Assembly (NCBI RefSeq): GCF_024814355.1
Contig: NZ_JANUXV010000004.1
Span: forward strand, 62,001 to 126,000
DNA: 64,000 bases
Direction of reading: 5' to 3'
From: Gleimia sp. 6138-11-ORH1
Lineage (GTDB): Bacteria; Actinomycetota; Actinomycetes; Actinomycetales; Actinomycetaceae
Part shown: in pieces, positions 62,480 through 64,000 of the stretch
How positions within the stretch are numbered: the first letter of the stretch is position 1
How the letters are laid out: each line of letters begins with the position of its first letter
Position numbers and translations under genes: made by a program
Notes under the pieces: model-generated
Told to the model about the DNA's origin: nothing
What the model saw: the letters and a program-made list of their open reading frames with translations, nothing else
The model's database searches: none

Positions 62480-64000
62480 TCAGGCTTTGGTGGTGCCAAC
62501 TTCTACGAAGGATAGACCAGTTAGAGAGATTGGCTTGAAGTTAGGCAGGGTATCTGCATCCCATGCGGATGGAGACTTGCGGTGGAACAGTGGGTACAGT
62601 GGTACTTCTTCAGAGATTACGTCGAAGATTTCGTGCCATGCTGCAGTCTGTTCTGCACCGGTGGACTGAGCTGCCTTCTGCATGAGTTCCTGTACCTTGT
62701 CGTAGGATGCGGAACCCTTCCAGTGCATGCGGGTGTCGGTCCAGATGTCGCCGCCGTACCACCAGTTGAGGAGCAGGTCGGTGTCATCGCCGAATACGGA
62801 TGGGTCGCCAGGGGCAACTACGATATCCCAGTCAGAGGACTGTCCGATGGTGTTGTACAGGTCGGAGGACTTGTATTCGGTGAATTCTACCTGCAGGCCA
62901 GCTGCTTCGAGGGATTCTTTGATGATTGGAGTACACTGCTTTACCCAGTCGTGGTTGGTAACCAGGAGGCGTACCTTGGTTAGGCCGGTAGCTGCGAAGC
63001 CTTCCTTTGCCTTTTCAACATCCAGGGTGTAAACGTTCTTTGCCTTCTTGTATGAACGGTGGTTTTCCTGTACGAAACAGGTTGCTGGGGTTGCCTGGTT
63101 TAGCAGACCGGTCTTAACAACCTTTTCCATGTCCAGTGCGTAGAGGGCGGACTGACGGTTCTTCAGATCCTTCATTGGGGAGCTGTCGCCGTTGTTGAAC
63201 ATCATGAATAGCAGACCGAAGCCCTGTACGGATTCAACGGAAACGGAAGCCTTAACCTGATCGATGGAGAGGTAAGGTACGGAGTCGATTGCCTGTACGT
63301 CCTTGGAGGTTACAGCGTTGGTACGGGTTGCTGCGTCTGGCAGGATCTTCCATACCATCTTGTCAGCCTTGGCTGGCTTTGGACCGGTGTAGTCTGCGTT
63401 CTTTTCGAATAGTACGGTGGAGGATGCTGCACCGTTGTCGGTCATCTTGTAAGGGCCGGTACCAACTGGGTTAGCGTCGAATGCCTTTGCGTCCTTGGTT
63501 ACTTCAGCCTTTGGAACAACCTTAACAACGGAGAGACGTTCCTTCAGCAAGGAGAAGGGGTACTTCAGCTTGATGGTAACGGTCTTTTCGTCCTTAGCGG
63601 TTACAGCTTCGATGAACTTGAGGAAGGAAGCGTAGAGGGACTTGTTTGCTGGGTCGAGGACGCGTTCGAATGAGAACACTACGTCTTCTGCAGTTACGTC
63701 TGCACCGTTGTGGAACTTTGCGCCGTCACGCAAGGTTACTTCGTAGGTGGTGTCATCTACCTTAACTGGCTCTGCATCCTTGGACAGTGCTGCGTAGCAG
63801 GTGCGGTCCTCAGTTGGCATGATTTCGAAGAGGCCTTCGAGGGTGTGCCAGTTAGCTGCGATGGTTAGCGCAGAGGTGGTGGTCATTGGGTCGTAACCGT
63901 TGGTTCCTAGTTCGTAGGAAATACCTGCGGTTAGGGTGCCACCGTCGGTTGCTTTGTTGTCAGCTGATGACTGAGCGTCTTTCTTTGGCGCGTCAGTTTT
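62480..64000 (-). CDS. Family-5 extracellular solute-binding protein, 5' end outside the window
   Basis: The frame is open from the stop at 62480 to the window edge, so the N-terminus (signal and lipobox) is missing; the first 38 visible residues precede the internal ATG at 63886. GGTLTAGISYELGTNGYDP and LEGLFEIM near the start and VTLRDGAKFHNGADVTAEDVVFSFERVLDP are the SBP family 5 (DppA/OppA/SatA) signatures. It delivers ligand to the permeases encoded downstream. Sialic acid as ligand is inferred from the nan genes. Confidence 0.92.
   Translation of the reverse strand, partial: KTDAPKKDAQSSADNKATDGGTLTAGISYELGTNGYDPMTTTSALTIAANWHTLEGLFEIMPTEDRTCYAALSKDAEPVKVDDTTYEVTLRDGAKFHNGADVTAEDVVFSFERVLDPANKSLYASFLKFIEAVTAKDEKTVTIKLKYPFSLLKERLSVVKVVPKAEVTKDAKAFDANPVGTGPYKMTDNGAASSTVLFEKNADYTGPKPAKADKMVWKILPDAATRTNAVTSKDVQAIDSVPYLSIDQVKASVSVESVQGFGLLFMMFNNGDSSPMKDLKNRQSALYALDMEKVVKTGLLNQATPATCFVQENHRSYKKAKNVYTLDVEKAKEGFAATGLTKVRLLVTNHDWVKQCTPIIKESLEAAGLQVEFTEYKSSDLYNTIGQSSDWDIVVAPGDPSVFGDDTDLLLNWWYGGDIWTDTRMHWKGSASYDKVQELMQKAAQSTGAEQTAAWHEIFDVISEEVPLYPLFHRKSPSAWDADTLPNFKPISLTGLSFVEVGTTKA

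Overview
The window looks like chromosomal DNA of a low-GC member of the Actinomycetaceae (Gleimia, Arcanobacterium, Actinotignum or Actinomyces-like). This is inferred from gene content: GTP-type PEP carboxykinase, the carD-ispD / ispF / cysS / rlmB neighbourhood, an 'anchored-repeat' metal ABC transporter, DUF6318-like lipoproteins, a one-chain proline dehydrogenase/P5C dehydrogenase, and a fused DppC-DppD sialate/peptide transporter. No rRNA, tRNA, CRISPR array or transposase gene was recognised.

Layout. 1-8 kb: a truncated Spy0128/FctA-like surface protein, pckG, and a four-gene zinc/manganese-type ABC operon with surface-anchored repeat domains and a candidate Zur site. 8-14.3 kb: purA and five tandem, mosaic copies of a lipoprotein gene with one exported partner. 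14.7-20.1 kb: putA and putP (proline use). 20.6-29 kb: housekeeping genes rlmB, cysS, ispF, ispD, carD and gpmA, with a DUF559 protein and an MFS exporter. 29.4-37.4 kb: YibE/F protein, copZ, an unusual copper P-type ATPase, DedA, a DsbA-like/CcdA thiol-redox pair and a degenerate CPBP protein. 37.6-42.6 kb: brnQ, a methyltransferase and pullulanase. 43.4-48.1 kb: lactate permease plus lutABC. 48.5-54.7 kb: a sulfide:quinone reductase-like flavoprotein with a small partner, a SpoIIM-family protein and a MacAB-like exporter. 54.8-64 kb: a sialic-acid operon (family-5 binding protein, DppB, DppC-DppD fusion, OppF, nanA, nanK, nanE) followed by a CE7 acetylesterase.

The most striking signals are not genes. 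(1) A 47-nt palindromic element (17-nt arm, exactly 13-nt loop, 17-nt arm; core GCGTAACACGCCG or GCGTAACTCGCCG) occurs ten times in canonical form. With half-sites and variants there are about 47 core copies between 1 and 48.3 kb. Both arms covary between copies. It forms a six-unit 37-nt tandem array at 42.9-43.2 kb, has entered the reading frames of copA and a methyltransferase, and supplies the stop codon of other genes. Clean copies are absent from 48.3 to 64 kb. (2) The octamer CGAGGGCG/CGCCCTCG occurs 39 times by hand count, against about two expected, and is over-represented between genes. (3) The copper ATPase carries its metal-binding HMA domain inside the nucleotide-binding domain instead of at the N-terminus.

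Metabolically the region suits a host-associated heterotroph that uses lactate, proline, alpha-glucans and host sialic acid, and that handles zinc/manganese, copper and possibly sulfide.
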